Under the pieces are notes generated by a model. It was given only the letters and a program-made list of their open reading frames with translations, ran no database searches and was not told the DNA's origin. DNA of 64,000 nt from Polytrichum commune. Its lineage: Eukaryota; Streptophyta; Polytrichopsida; Polytrichales; Polytrichaceae. Shown piece by piece: positions 20,840-33,104 of the stretch (the first letter of the stretch is position 1; the number at the start of each line of letters is the position of its first letter). The stretch covers positions 67,905,554 to 67,969,553 of the forward strand of contig OX485803.1 of the NCBI GenBank assembly GCA_950295325.1, given 5' to 3'. The position numbers and the translations under genes were made by a program.

Positions 20840-22640
20840 TGGCAACAACCTTCAAACTCAATGATGCAGAATCATGGCCTTTATCAGTTGTTCCCTCTCT
20901 TCAACCTGAACTTGTAATTTGCAATATGCATGAATACACGTATCAAAGCATCCATTGTTGCTTCATACACGCAAGTCATCTTATTCCTGGATTGTTGAAG
21001 CCACTTGCTGTGCACCGTTTGTGCAAGGTTACACATTGGTATCTCTGAACGTTCATCTATTGTCATATCATGTGAAGACCAAATATTATTATAAATATAC
21101 ATTTATTTCTTATATGTTCCAAATTTTCTTACACACAAGATTATACTTTAGTAATGCACTTATAATAATCATATGACCACCCCATTGTATGTAATGGAAG
21201 TGCTAGAACCACAACCCTTTAGAGGGACCAAAAATGTCTTCTTTAGTGGCAACTTAAGAGGACAACCATCATGAACAAATAACATAATACTTAGTCTTGC
21301 TTCATCCATGATTTGGGCGTCCTTGTATTTCTTGCATATTTTCTTGTGCTGAAATTGCAAGAATGGTGTAATGTACTTTTGCGTCACCTTATCCAAAGAT
21401 AGGGTCTTCTTAATGATGGCATCAAAAAATTGAAGTGATTTCAAAATAAATTAGGCCCCACACAATATGTGACTTTGAGTTCAAAATAATGTAAGGTGTT
21501 ATAAATTCCATAAAATTAGGTTAATATTATTTCTAAGATACCACGGCCAAAAAATTGCAAAATGGTTAAGTGTATATATTCCCCCGTCCTGACCATAGTG
21601 GATGAAATTTTGTCAATGAATGGAGAAATTGGTTGACGAAAGTTGGGTGGCGGGTTTAGGGAAGCTACGTGGAAGAGATTGGTTTAGGTCATGGCGTTGC
21701 ATTATAAGAGTCTCGAGTTTTGTTAGCATCTACAAACTACATACCTTCTAGTAATTATGTGTTGGTACATATTTATTTATTTTTGCTTTTCTCACATGAA
21801 TAAAATGGCAGCAGGATTTCCATCACTTTGCTTGAGGATATCATCGGTTTATGCTTGTGCAATAAATGCATAACATGTTGCTCATGAGTGCGTATTTATG
21901 TTTTGCATTGTGGCTTTATGAAACTGCTTTAGATGCTAAATTGCATTGCAATAATTATTGGTTCTGCCTTTTGAGATGGTTTTTGAAATGAGTCGAAGTT
22001 TGGCCTTGGTTGGACAACCAACTAGAATTACCCACATGTGGAGAATAATTACAGGGTATAGCACTTATTTGACCAACCACTTCTTAATTTATAATAAACA
22101 TATGATACATGAAATTGACTAACCCCAACCTTTCAAAATCATTGAAAGGTACTACAAAGTATGCACAATTAGAAAACTACCTAATTGAATGGGTCATTTA
22201 ATTGCTTGTGAGCAAGACAATACCCCCCAAAATTATACCCTTAGCATATGTGGTTCCCGTAAGTCACACCAAGTATCAGCCTTGTGGTCCTATCATAATG
22301 TTCTACATTGTCCACTATATGTACTACATGAATAGATTTGTTTCCATCATGCGTCATAGGTGGCCAACAATGAATTTCCTAGTATTTTTGTGAGTGTGTT
22401 AATTTCAACCTGGACAACACGAGCCCCCTTACCACAAGGTCTATTATAAACTCTACCATGTACCAAGGGGACTCTTGAGCAGGGTAAAACCAACATGCTC
22501 GAATTCACGTCGGAATGCCCGACATTGGTTTTTCTTTTCTTTCCTTTTCTTAACCCGGACAAAGGAGTTCGGAAGCTTGAAGTTTAAGTCGACTAGGTAG
22601 TGATTTTGATGATTTCATCCACGTCCATCCTACCACTACA
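20840..22640. other. No recognisable gene
   Basis: The minus-strand frame at 21169-21444 (91 codons) is open and might extend the SWIM relic, but I recognise no domain. The remainder is AT-rich non-coding DNA. Confidence 0.4.
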
Positions 22641-22644
22641 TCGA

Positions 22645-22845
22645 TTATCCCAATTAATGCATATTACTATTCAAAGTTACACAATGCTATAACTTTTTTT
22701 TTGGGAGAATGCATTATTTTACCAAGCAAAGTGTATAGTGTCCAAACAACCCGGTGAGCTTGTGTTAATAAAAATTGAGCTTCTGAGGAAGACCTTATTG
22801 CAATTTGAAACTCCAAATAGTAGTACGCACTACATGGGATTATAA
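22645..22845. mobile_element. MITE copy B (same family as 14872-15076)
   Basis: The left arm TTATCCCAATTAATGCATAT and the following ACTATTC, AGTTACACAATGCTATAAC match the left arm of copy A. The right arm in reverse complement repeats the pattern with more changes. The internal sequence is about 100 bp. The ends TTATCC and GGATTATAA define about 200 bp. Confidence 0.6.
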
Positions 22846-22849
22846 GTGT

Positions 22850-24510
22850 AGTAAAATTAGCCTGTATTTATTTGGGGGTGGAATCTCCGCAGTGTACGGA
22901 GATAGTGGCGTCAAGCCCACATTCCCCCGTGAGTACTCTAGGGTTGTTACTATATTGGAGCCGCTATTTCATGGAATTGAAAAATGAGAATGGGGTGATA
23001 GTGGGGGCTAACCATGATTAATTAGGTCCCTTAATCATGGGCTCCAAGTGATTTGGTCTAAACCGGGAAAGTGGTAGGCTAGGATACCTATGTTTAAACG
23101 ACGCTCATAAAAAGTAAAAGTGATCTTTTGAGGGGATCATGCGGTACTAACTAACCATTACTATGGGAGTGAATAGTTATGGCCATCGTTTTAAATTTGT
23201 AGATAATCCTGTATAAGTTAGTTAATGCATGTTGTTGACCGCAGCTCGGCGTGAAAGGGCATGGAATCAATGGACCCGCGTTGGATTTGCTTATTATCTC
23301 GTGCTTTCAGCTAAAGCTCGACGTATTATAACATTTCCTTTGAACACTTAGAGGAGTTTCCCAGAATGGTTTCACTGAGTGGCCTTTGAAGCGCATAAAT
23401 GGATGAAATTCTCAAGCTTTTTTTTCTAAGGCTTTGTGTTATAAAATTTCCAATCTAAGTGTGTAAGTGGATGAAACATGCATGGGCAAATCTGGAGGCA
23501 TCGTGAAATATTTCCACATGTTCAAATAATTTTAGTGCCATTGATTTGAAATGACTCACAAACCAAAATGGAAAGAAGTCTAGGTTATATGGCATGAGTT
23601 CGAAGTTAATCATCACCATCACAATCGGTTTGGGACATCTTGGTGTCAATGTTCAAATGTTGATAACAAAATCAGGCAATGTCTTTTCGCCATACTAAAG
23701 GTTTCCTTTTATTAGCAACAAGATGTTCTTTGCAGCTATTATCTTTGAGTTAACCTTCAAGTTGATAATCACAATAAATCAATAATGAGGTGCCTCATTA
23801 TGCATCAAGTTGAGGTTTCTAGATTTCTTTGCATTCAACTGCACTATTCAATGGGTATTGCTAAGATTGGTTGTGGCCCACACTAAATACCAAAATCTGC
23901 ATGGCAGGGCCACTACCATTTTTACACAGATGGGGTTATCACATAAGAATGGCAACCATCACATATAATCACATTTGTCAAGTTACAACTTGGGTGAGAT
24001 TATGCTGCCTGGTACATGATTTGAAGTTCATCAAATTTTCTCATATACTCAGCTGCGTGTGAAGATATTTGTATATTTGTCAGCTCAGTGTGTAACATAC
24101 AGCATGAATTTACCACTCTTTCAAATGGCATTGAATCAATAAGAGCCACAGGACTCACTGATTGGAACGAAAGCACAGAAGACAATACTGTTTTTGAGGT
24201 ATAAACCATAGAGTAGTCTAAACCTGGACACGCCTGCATGAATTTTGAGGATAAGACGCATTTGGCAACCAAGGGTACGTTGTTGCCTGTTTCACCTAAA
24301 ATTATAACCATGGGGTAGCTATAAAACATTCGAACTTAGAAAATCCACCACATACACCTGAAAGGTTCATTGCATTTTACAATCTTATGAAGCAGAATAT
24401 TTATGTGAGATGGTTTAATTTATATGTGACAACTGCTCACTGAAAAAGATCGCTAAATTTTACAGTTGTGGGTACTAACACATGGCCTACTGGGACTTTC
24501 AGTCTCACTC
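22850..24510. other. No recognisable gene
   Basis: A 10-bp-arm inverted repeat (CCATGATTAA/TTAATCATGG) lies near 23012-23040. Otherwise short frames only. The last few hundred bases are the probable 3' flank of the aldo-keto reductase gene. Confidence 0.4.
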
Positions 24511-24513
24511 ATC

Positions 24514-27500
24514 TCACTCATCCCATATCTCGTTAACATCCTTAATAGGGCCGTCTATGGGATTGGCAAACGCAGCAGCATCCATGATATGCTTCTTTTC
24601 CTTGATGCCATCAATTGCGTTTATGTCCTCATCAGCAAGATCCCATCCAGAGACATCAAAATTGGTCACCTGCCGGCTATAAGTATAACTGCGTACAATT
24701 GGGACCACTTTCTTTGATATAATCCATCTCAGTATCACCTGCACTCATGTTGCGGCACAAGTATACATTAGACATGCCTGAAATTGAAAGACTCAGATTG
24801 TGAATTCCTGAACAACACTTGAACTTATTACTCTCCAGTAAACAAATGAGGTTCTGAAAACATGCCTTAAATTACAGTCCATGTGGAGGTACTTGTTTTG
24901 AATGTGAGGTAGTCTAGAAGGTGCTGAATTTGTATGAATTTGAGGCTCTGATCTCAACAAAAGAAATTGACATCGGGGTTGTTGACTGACGTGAAATTTT
25001 TCCATGTAGCAAGTACGAACCTGAGCAGGCGTTTTTCCCATCTTCTGAGCTATTTCAGTAATGATAGGATGAGACATGACATCTTCACTTCCATAAAAAG
25101 CTCCTGGGGCTCCAAGTGACATATAAGCACACAAGAGGATGCCCTTGCTCTCACAGTATGCACGCAACGAATTCTGCTGCCATATAGGGTGAAACTCCAC
25201 CTGCAAAACGTTTTCAAATATTATAGTAGACCTTTGGTTCTCACTTGTGGAACAATATACCACTAGGACTGCACTTTGCAAGACAGAATTTAATGTTGGA
25301 AACGACAATTACAACTCACAAATTCAACCCACGCATATAAGTGCACCACCAGATAGAATGCATATACTGCATCATTAGGAGCGCAACATAAATTGTAGGC
25401 GTTTTATCCCAAAGGCTACCAGTTGGGTTCTACCTTAACCCTTCAAGAACCAAGGCTTGAATATACGACCTGTATTCAGATTTTCTAAAACCCTCACCAA
25501 ATCTTATGAAGTTTGTTTGTATTTGTGTTTGTTGGTATGAAAGTACGTTTAGTACATTATCCTACTTTAAGGAGAAAATAAATTTAACATTCATATGTGA
25601 AATTGATGATCAAATACTAAGTATGAATATGCATCCAAGGGCACTCATGTTTGGTATTTGAACCCAAATCTTCAATAACATTAAGGTAATCAACTGATTT
25701 GAAAAATGCACTTAAAGAATAGGTTAGTTTTAGATAGGGCCACTTTTCATACGATTAAGAAAAAATGGGAGTATGTACGTCAAACATACGTTTTTGTGCA
25801 GCAAGAGGCTCGAATTGGGCCTCTTGGATGGTTAGGGGTTACGGTGTGGTTTGAATATGAACCTGATTCACAGCAGGAGGGATATGGGCATGAAGTAGAA
25901 GCTCTTCGAGCTTTTTGATGGACCAATTGCTCACACCAATCGCCTTTGCTAGGCCTGCATTCGCGCATGCCTCCATTGCCTGCCAGAGTTCCTGCCTCTC
26001 TATGGGGCTCATCACTTTGTAGGAACCTTTGCCAACTTGTTCCACAGGCCAATGAACCAGATAGAGATCGACATAGTCCAGCTGCAAATTACTGCACATG
26101 CAATGAAGTACCTGATATACATCAGCAGATGGCTCTGTTTTGCAAGGGTCATTTTGAAAGCAGCTGCATTACAGTTGCATAAATGATAAATAGTACGTTT
26201 TAATCGATCAATAAATTACGATCTGGACAACAAATGCGCCATAGTGGCTAAAACTGTGCTTCTCCATGAGTGCATGCATATTCTCTATCATTTGCTCTTG
26301 CTACTAGAATAGGCATGCCAATTTCGGCTTCTGTCTGGATTTCATTACCAACTTCTGTTATAGACATCTTTTTGTTTTTTTTTGAGACAGAAGGCCAACC
26401 GGGCCAACGCCAAATGAATTGAAACCCTATAGACATTTTTTTTTGAATTGCTCTTGGCAGACTTCCCCTGGCTTAGGACGGCCTGATATCCGCCTGACAT
26501 CAACCTTTGTTTTCCTACCTTCCTTTTGTACCTCGCAGGGAAGTATATGGATTGTATTCTGCCTCAAAAAGAACGTTTTTCAGACGATTTCATGGTTCGA
26601 GTAGACTAGTCATTAGCTATGTCCAGAGTTTTACTGCGATGCGACCTGCTACTCTCCTCTCATCACAACAAATACCTAGTCCGTAGCTGGTGCGAATTCT
26701 TTGCATGTTTAGCATAGACCGGTCTTCACTTTCCAACACCCCCGAAATGTGGACACCCATATTTGAGTGGTGTGTGGTTAGGTGCGGATCTAGGAACGGA
26801 CACCAAAAAGACACATGTTTAAAAAAAATTGGACAATGTGTTAGAAAATGGTAACTATTCTAGGCTCACTAGTCCACATAATTGGGAGGGATCTATATTA
26901 CCATTGAAGGAGCACAAGAATCTCCACTTTGATATTTCATAAGATATTCAAATGAGTTCCAAAAACTATGAGGGAAATGGCCATGTCCACGATTTGGATC
27001 TGCTAATTATGTCTCACTAATTGCGTGTTCAGTATCCTACGACAATTGGGTTTAGAGTGCCCAACCTGAGGCTCTTTTGAAGACTCGGAAGCACGTTGGC
27101 AGGCTGGTTGTCCGCAGGTTGAAGCTTAGTTGTCACAAACACGTCCTCTCTTTTCAACAACCCGCTCTTGAAAGCTAATTGTAGTGCCTCACCCACCGCC
27201 CCTTCTGTGTTGTACATAGTCGCGGTGTCGAATGCTCGGTAGCCGATCTATCCCAGGGAAGCAAGCACGCTTCCCCTCAGTACGTTACTTCCATCACAAA
27301 ATCTTAACAAATATCCCTCATAACACATGTAATCACAATCTCTGCCTCTCTACCCATGCCCGTTTAATGGTAACAATTGCATCAGACTTAATTCCATCCT
27401 GTGCCAGTGCAATTGAAGGATGGCAAATAGCTATAGCCAGGAATTATAGAGGAGCCACGCAAAGAAAATTTCCCCTCATAACGACTGGCAAGGTGGAACA

Positions 27501-27655
27501 CACGAGTCCCTGCGCATTAGTAACCGCTGCTCATGTAGGTTTTGCACATGACTTACCTTGATTGCATTATGGATTGCGTCAAGTACGCGATCATCCTTTG
27601 ATCCTAGACCTAACGCTATCTTAGGCATCACTGCGCCCGTGTTGAGAATCATCAT
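24514..27655 (-). CDS. Aldo-keto reductase (AKR4-like), five exons, 304 aa
   Basis: Exons in transcript order are 27557-27655, 27066-27247, 25863-26091, 25021-25200 and 24514-24738. All junctions are GT-AG and all phases agree. Aldo-keto reductases are cytosolic (beta/alpha)8 barrels that reduce carbonyls with NADPH. The tetrad is intact and spaced as usual: Asp40 (F-D-T-A), Tyr45, Lys74 (V-T-T-K), His107 (L-V-H-W-P), as are G-V-S-N-W and V-E-F-H-P. The start was chosen at M-M-I-L-N-T-G, which aligns with the normal N-terminal hairpin; an upstream exon cannot be excluded. Length is slightly under the usual 310-325. The conserved cofactor-site I-P-K-S is here I-V-R-S (Arg246), which may alter NADPH contacts. 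The substrate cannot be told; relatives include codeinone, chalcone and methylecgonone reductases. Intron 2 contains a dispersed repeat copy. Confidence 0.88.
26700..27040. repeat. Dispersed repeat copy inside aldo-keto reductase intron 2
   Basis: Shared words with 56385-57700 include TTTGAGTGG, TGTGGTTAGGTGCGGAT, ACACCAAAAAGACA, CACATAATTGGGAGG and AGAAGATATTCA-type segments, ending in GCGTGTT. The copy ends within about 30 bp of the exon 2 splice donor. Confidence 0.55.
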
Positions 27656-27659
27656 GTTC

Positions 27660-28330
27660 ACCTGCTGTAATTGGGACACTGCACACAACACCCATCATCC
27701 ATTTCCAGCGTTTAGGAAATCTAGATTCATGTCCATGACTTTTAGTATAATCTCACACCATGTCCAAAATTTGAAGCTGAAAGCTCAGCTGCTTCGAGCG
27801 TGGAAAGACAGTGACCTATGAGACTAAACTCAAGTTATGTACATACTGGACACATTCTTCCAGGATTGATCATCAGACATGAGTGTCTGTGCACGCCCAC
27901 AGGGTTCTGTCATGTGAAGGGAAACAGTTTTGATTCTTGAAGTAGCGTGGCAATAAAGAAACATAGATAAAACTCATTGAATGCAATTACCCTTCACAAG
28001 TAATACTTTAAAACTATGGAGGAGAGCAATCTACAGTAAAGGTGACCCCGAAGGCCTCGAATTGCTCTCCATACCAGTTGAGCTGCACTGAATTGCTGGA
28101 GATTGTCAAAGTGTTGCTCTTCGTCCTTGTGGATGATGTCCAGAGAAAGTTGCAAAGCTTGGTGGGATAATTTCACACAACCCTACAAGCTCCAGCGCAG
28201 AATGACAATCACCCGTGATTATGTACTAGAGAGGTTGGGAAGAACAATTCCACATGTCACATATCAAGGCCTGCTTGTATTGGAATTTTTTTCTCTATAG
28301 ATCTGCAGAAAGTCTGCTTTTCCAACATCC
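27660..28330. other. Region between the aldo-keto reductase and tRNA genes
   Basis: This holds the presumed promoter and leader of the minus-strand reductase and the flank of the tRNA. I see no clear TATA box or other element and no further gene. Confidence 0.35.
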
Positions 28331-28335
28331 TCTGA

Positions 28336-28417
28336 GTCGCTTTGGCCGAGTGGTTAAGGCGTGTGCCTGCTAAGTACATGGGGTTTCCCCGCAAGAGTTC
28401 GAATCTCTTAGGCGACG
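28336..28417 (+). tRNA. tRNA-Ser (anticodon GCT)
   Basis: The 82-base sequence folds as a class II tRNA. The acceptor pairs GTCGCTT with AGGCGAC and has discriminator G. There is a D arm with GGTTAAGG, a 5-bp anticodon stem (TGTGC/GTACA) around loop CTGCTAA, a long variable arm (TGGGG-TTT-CCCC) and a T arm AAGAG-TTCGAAT-CTCTT. Anticodon GCT reads AGC/AGT serine codons. No CCA is encoded, as expected for a nuclear eukaryotic gene. A TTTTT run at 28449-28453 is a plausible Pol III terminator. The T arm also starts the tandem repeat downstream. Confidence 0.93.
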
Positions 28418-29276
28418 GATAGTGGTATAGACTATGGCGACTCCTCCCTTTTTATAAGCGGAACACACCATGACACGTGAGATGATAGTTTTGCATTTTA
28501 ATATGCAAGGGGAAGATATTCCTGAGCATACTAATGTCAAGGGTTGTTTGTGTATACTTTAGTCAACTTGAAGATCATTGTGTGTGCTGTGCAACATTTC
28601 CCTCTTGGAGTGGATTCCAAGGTTGTGTACCCTAGGGGTAGTTCGAATCTCTTAGGCAACGGATAGTGGTATAGACTATGGCGACTCCTCCCTTTTTATA
28701 AGCGGAACACACCATGACACGTGAGATGATAGTTTTGCATTTTAATATGCAAGGGGAAGATATTCTTGAGCATACTAATGTCAAGGGTTGTTTGTGTATA
28801 CTTTAGTCAACTTGAAGATCATTGTGTGTGCTGTGCAACATTTCCCTCTTGGAGTGGATTCCAAGGTTGTGTACCCTAGGGGTGGTTGTGGTTGTCAAAG
28901 TACTAGAGGAACACACCATGACACATATTCTTGAGCGTACTGATGTCAAGGGTTGTTTGTGTATACTTTAGTCAACTTGAAGATCATTGTGTGTGTTGTG
29001 CAACATTTCCCTCCTGGAGTGGATTCCAAGGTTGTTTACCGTAGGGGTGGTTGTGGTTGTCAAAGTACTAGAGGAGCACACCATGACACGTGAGATGATA
29101 GTTTTGCATTTCAATATGCAAGGGGAAGATACATTTTAGCATGCAAGGGAAGATATTCTTGAACATACTGATGTCAAGGGTTGTTTGTGTATAGTTTAGT
29201 CAAATTGAAGATCATTGTGTGTGGTGTGCAACATTTCCCTCTTGGAGTGGATTCCAGGGTTGTTTATCCTAGGGGT
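28396..29276 (+). repeat. Four-copy tandem repeat that begins inside the tRNA-Ser T arm
   Basis: Copies lie at 28396-28639 (244 bp), 28640-28883 (244 bp), 28884-29048 (165 bp, deleted) and 29049-29276 (228 bp). The first two start with AGTTCGAATCTCTTAGGC, the T arm and acceptor 3' strand of the tRNA, so copy 2 carries a tRNA tail (with one change, GCGAC to GCAAC) that has lost the rest. Copies 1 and 2 are nearly identical; copies 3 and 4 lack the tRNA-derived start. All contain GGAACACACCATGACAC-type and GTCAAGGGTTGTTTGTGTAT words. Confidence 0.9.
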
Positions 29277-29279
29277 GGT

Positions 29280-30100
29280 TGTGGTTGTCAAAGTAGTAGA
29301 GGTTTACTTTCTTCAGTTCTAATTTCATGTAAAAGGCACACTGAATGCTAACAACCGTTACCCTACCAATCTGGGCCCAAGCAAGGAAAAGTGTACAAGA
29401 AAAGTAGTCAAAGTAGTGTTGGAAATGACTACACAATATAAAGTCGATAGTAATGTTGTTTTTGCAAGGGGCGTCTTCATCCATGGTTGGCTATGACATT
29501 GCATTAAAGTAACCATGGTAAATTATGCTTGTATGGGTCTCAAACCATGCCCAAGAGGAGTCAATGCAATAATTATGAACTCCAACATTATTGGTTGCAT
29601 GTTCATTCCAATTTTGTCATCAACTTACTTTGGTTATTTGACCACACTTGGTCTCACCACTACAGTAGTCACCATTGGGGCACCAACATGAATATTAGTT
29701 GGCAACCCATTTCGGGTCCTAGGAGCATTTAGGGGTTAAAGTGATGACTATATGGCATACTAATACCTAGTGCCTTGATGGATCTTGTTAAAAGTAGTTT
29801 CTTCAATTTGTAAGTTTAGCATAGTGAGATCATTAGGTTGGCTGAAGAGTTAAAATACATGTTACTAGTATGTGTCCATGCCAAACCAACCCTTTGCATC
29901 CGTACACATGAAACATCGTTGCCCCCACCTTTCTAGAACAATGGGTAAAGGCAGGGAATGGCAGGGTGATTGCCTCACCACCACCACCACCACCACCACT
30001 TTGTCCATTGTATATAGAGCTATAGTTGCAATTCATGGTCTTTTAATAAATTCTCATAAGGTTCTCCAACTTTGGAACGATGACAAGGCAAGAATTTGAG
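29280..30100. other. No recognisable gene
   Basis: Only short frames occur. A (CAC)n microsatellite at about 29978-29998 accounts for a poly-Thr/poly-Gly frame pair. Confidence 0.45.
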
Positions 30101-30109
30101 CCAATGAAT

Positions 30110-30690
30110 TGGTGAATCGGGGGGGATCACTGGCAAAGATCGTAGAAACAATGTGCAATAAAAAACAAGGTCTAAAATATTCATTGTAGATAAATTTTGC
30201 AAAAACGTACATAAATTATAGGGGGTTTAAAAACAATGAAACATGTTTACATGTAAAATACCATCACATATGATGGCCTCTCCTATCTAGTTAATACATG
30301 TAAAATAGCATGAAAACAATTATTAGGGGTAGCGGGTCTAGGGTAGGGTCTGTGCTAGCAGATGAAAAGAGGTAATTTTTTTTGTTGAAAAAGCTTGGAT
30401 GGATGACTTCGCAAGCTAACTGGCTTGAACGTTACTAAACCAACGTATCCAATGTGGAATTAATGTTCTCTACCTACGTGCCGGGAGGGAAAATTTCAGC
30501 GCTTTATTTGAATTGCAATCTTCTTTCCAATTTTCTTTGGTAGTATAAGTAAAATAGACTATTTTAAAATGATTCCCCCCAAAAGTTATAATTACTAATA
30601 GAGTGTATTAAAATACAAGTTTTTACCTTTATTTTGAAAAATATCATTCCTTATAATCTATTCTGCAAGGTAAATAGCCCCCCTGATAAA
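30110..30690 (+). repeat. Dispersed repeat, copy 1 (inverted partner at 60880-61445)
   Basis: Read on the plus strand, this block matches the reverse complement of 60880-61445 over nearly its full length. Shared words include ATTCATTGTAGATAAATTTT, ACATGTAAAATACCATCACA, GGTCTAGGGTAGGGTCTGTG and GATTATAAGGAATGATATTT-type sequence. There are no long open frames and no obvious terminal repeats. Confidence 0.75.
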
Positions 30691-31179
30691 TATGTCATCA
30701 GTGCATGTGTATGCATTAATATAAGAGGGAGTGACCCCCCAAGATTGGTGATTAGTATTCTTCTTTTCTTGTTATCATCAATCAAAGTTTCATTGAAATG
30801 CTTGAGTCCTTTCTTGTATTTAATATACTTGAAATACATAAAAATTAATCTATACAATTGGTGTGATGAGTTGCTTAAAGTTTGAAATGTGGATTGGATT
30901 TTTAGGAGAATGAACATACTCACATGTCACAATACATTTTATTTGAACTATTGAGGGTTATCATTTGGAGTTACACAGTGCTTTGAATATTAGATGGTGA
31001 GACATTATTCAACAACTACAACAAAAATAAATTGGTGATATGCACTACATAGAACATAACAAATAAAGCCTTGATGCTAAAGAGCTACAATGTCTCAAAG
31101 GAGTTATAGCACTTTCAAGTACTTCCAAGTCTAACCCCAAGTAATTTAAGTGAATGGTGTAGTGTTATTTTATCGTCTA

Positions 31180-31490
31180 CACATCTACATTGTATTCTTG
31201 TACTTACCTTAGTCCACCCAACTATGGAGGGGGGTCCTTTGGACCTTGTTGTATGGGTACCTCAAAGCCCTTTGGGGGGATACCATGTCCGGTATCTTCA
31301 AGGCACTAGTGGCTAGCTAGGAACTAGTATAGTGTGTCACTATAGTGTTCATCCTCGAAAGGGGAGAGTAGTATTGTCCCAATATCCCCTTGTCCAGTGG
31401 GCATCGGGTCATTGGCATTACGAACGAACACTTTATTCACGCCGGCCCCTTGCTAAAAAGGGACCGGAGTTTCTATCTATCTATCTATTC
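31180..31490. repeat. Possible retroposon 3' end with a (TCTA)n tail
   Basis: A moderately GC-rich block contains GGCCCCTTGCTAAAAAGGGACCGG, a short hairpin, and ends in TCTATCTATCTATC. A structured block with a microsatellite tail is typical of LINE or SINE 3' ends. I find no reverse transcriptase frame and no second copy in the window, so the call is weak. Confidence 0.25.
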
Positions 31491-31823
31491 TTGTACATGC
31501 TTTCTTAATTGAAGCATATAGATTTTCAAGCTCCCATTTTTTATTTTCTATTATTCATAATGATATTTGATGTTTTTTTTTACACTCCTTGATGCAACAA
31601 GAATTTGGTGTTGGCGAGATGACTTCTAAGTGAGCCCCCTTAGTTAGAGGACATGCCAAACTCTCACGAGTTCACGAGCAGGTTTGAACCCATAACCTTG
31701 AACTTGACATCAATACAAAGTCAGATTCTTGCTCTTGGTGTTTTGGACATGCTCACAAAATTTTGTAGATTGCAAGTATGATAAACGTATAAACTCAGCC
31801 ATATTTAAATTTTTGGTCCCTTA

Positions 31824-32205
31824 TGGCAAGCCTAGTGACCCTGCACCTGCATTTGCATTTGAGCTTTCTCATCCGCAATGCGGATGCAGATGCAGGATAC
31901 TGGCCCAATCACCCTGCTATACCCTTAAAGTGGATGTAAAATAATACAGGAAGTGCAGAACTCCCTACATTTCGGCGAGATATGCAGGGAACCTACTATC
32001 AGCTAACAACTTCATGTCGGCTTTTAATTAAAGACAACTCAATATGGTAGGGCCGCAGAATACTACAAATCATTTTAGAGGAAATCCATGAGGTAGTAAG
32101 GTAAAATGAGTGGCAGTTTTGCTTGGGTTTGCATCTGCATTCTAGGTGGAGGCCACTTTTCATTCCCGGATGCAAATGCAGATCCAGGAACCACTGGGCT
32201 TGCTC
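31824..32205. mobile_element. MITE (382 bp) with TTA target duplication
   Basis: The arms TGGCAAGCCTAGTGACCCTG and (reverse complement) GAGCAAGCCCAGTGGTTCCT continue through CTGCATTTGCAT. A second inner pair has GCATCTGCAT words. TTA at 31821-31823 and at 32206-32208 flank the element, as expected for PIF/Harbinger (Tourist-type) insertions. There is no coding capacity. Confidence 0.75.
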
Positions 32206-32344
32206 TTAGCTTGAGAAATAAGTCTATTAAAAGCTCATGTCTGAAATCTAGTTGAAGTCCTTGCCAAGGCGAACTACTAAAGCTTAAGTAGGAGCTCGTG
32301 CATTGACTTTGGAAATTTCCAATGCAAGTCCCCATTCAATATGT

Positions 32345-32690
32345 CTTGGGCTAGATCACATCTTCACTCAACTGGGACCCGTCCTTCCCATGCCTCCTTC
32401 AATGTCCGTATCTACATGGGAAGTCCTCCTCGTTGGGAACCAATGTGACAATACCTGGTCAAAATTAAAAATATTCAAGTTGACATCACTGTCATTACTC
32501 CCAAGTTAATCGATGGAGTGCCTTCACATGCCAAAGGAGCTTAATGACTTAAGCGACCGGGTATTGTCACATTGGTTCCCAATGAGGAAGAGTTCCCTCA
32601 CAAGTGCGGACAGGAAGACCGGGCAGTGAAGGAGGCATGCGAGGGGTAGGGCCGGGCCCAGCCGAATGAAGATGCGATCTAAGGTAGAAA
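32345..32690. mobile_element. Foldback repeat, arms of about 120-150 bp
   Basis: The left arm, about 32345-32462 (CATCTTCACTC, CATGCCTCCTTC, TTGGGAACCAATGTGACAAT), pairs with the right arm, about 32556-32690, in reverse complement. The spacer is about 95 bp. The arms are clearly related but diverged, so it is an older foldback unit. Confidence 0.65.
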
Positions 32691-33104
32691 TACCATAATC
32701 AGTGAAAACAAGGTGATTCGCATTGAAGATCTGGTCTGACAATCATGAGATAATTTTCCAAGGTAGACGAGAAGGATTCATGGAGAATGCAGGTTGTTTC
32801 ATATTTTTTTGCCCTTTACAAAAATGCTACAATTTTTCAAAGTGGAAAGTTGTCCAAACCCCTACTCATTCACTAGATTCTCCCTACACCGAACACGGTA
32901 ATCCACATTTCTATACAAAACATCGCCTAAATCGGTTACCTCGTGAGTACATTAACACTTGACTCCCATTGGCTACACTAAGTGCACATGCATTGAAGTT
33001 GCCACCGAATCATGATTGGTTTAGAAATGACACTTCACCATTATGACGGTGGTCTAGTGCACGGCTAGAGGGTGGTTAACGGGTTATGGTATTTCTACCT
33101 TAGC
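32682..33104. mobile_element. Inverted-repeat element with TAAGGTAGAAATACCATAA ends
   Basis: CTAAGGTAGAAATACCATAA at about 32681-32700 and its exact reverse complement at about 33085-33104 bound a 420-bp interval. The left end overlaps the outer part of the foldback right arm, so the two units may be one composite. There is no coding capacity. Confidence 0.55.
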
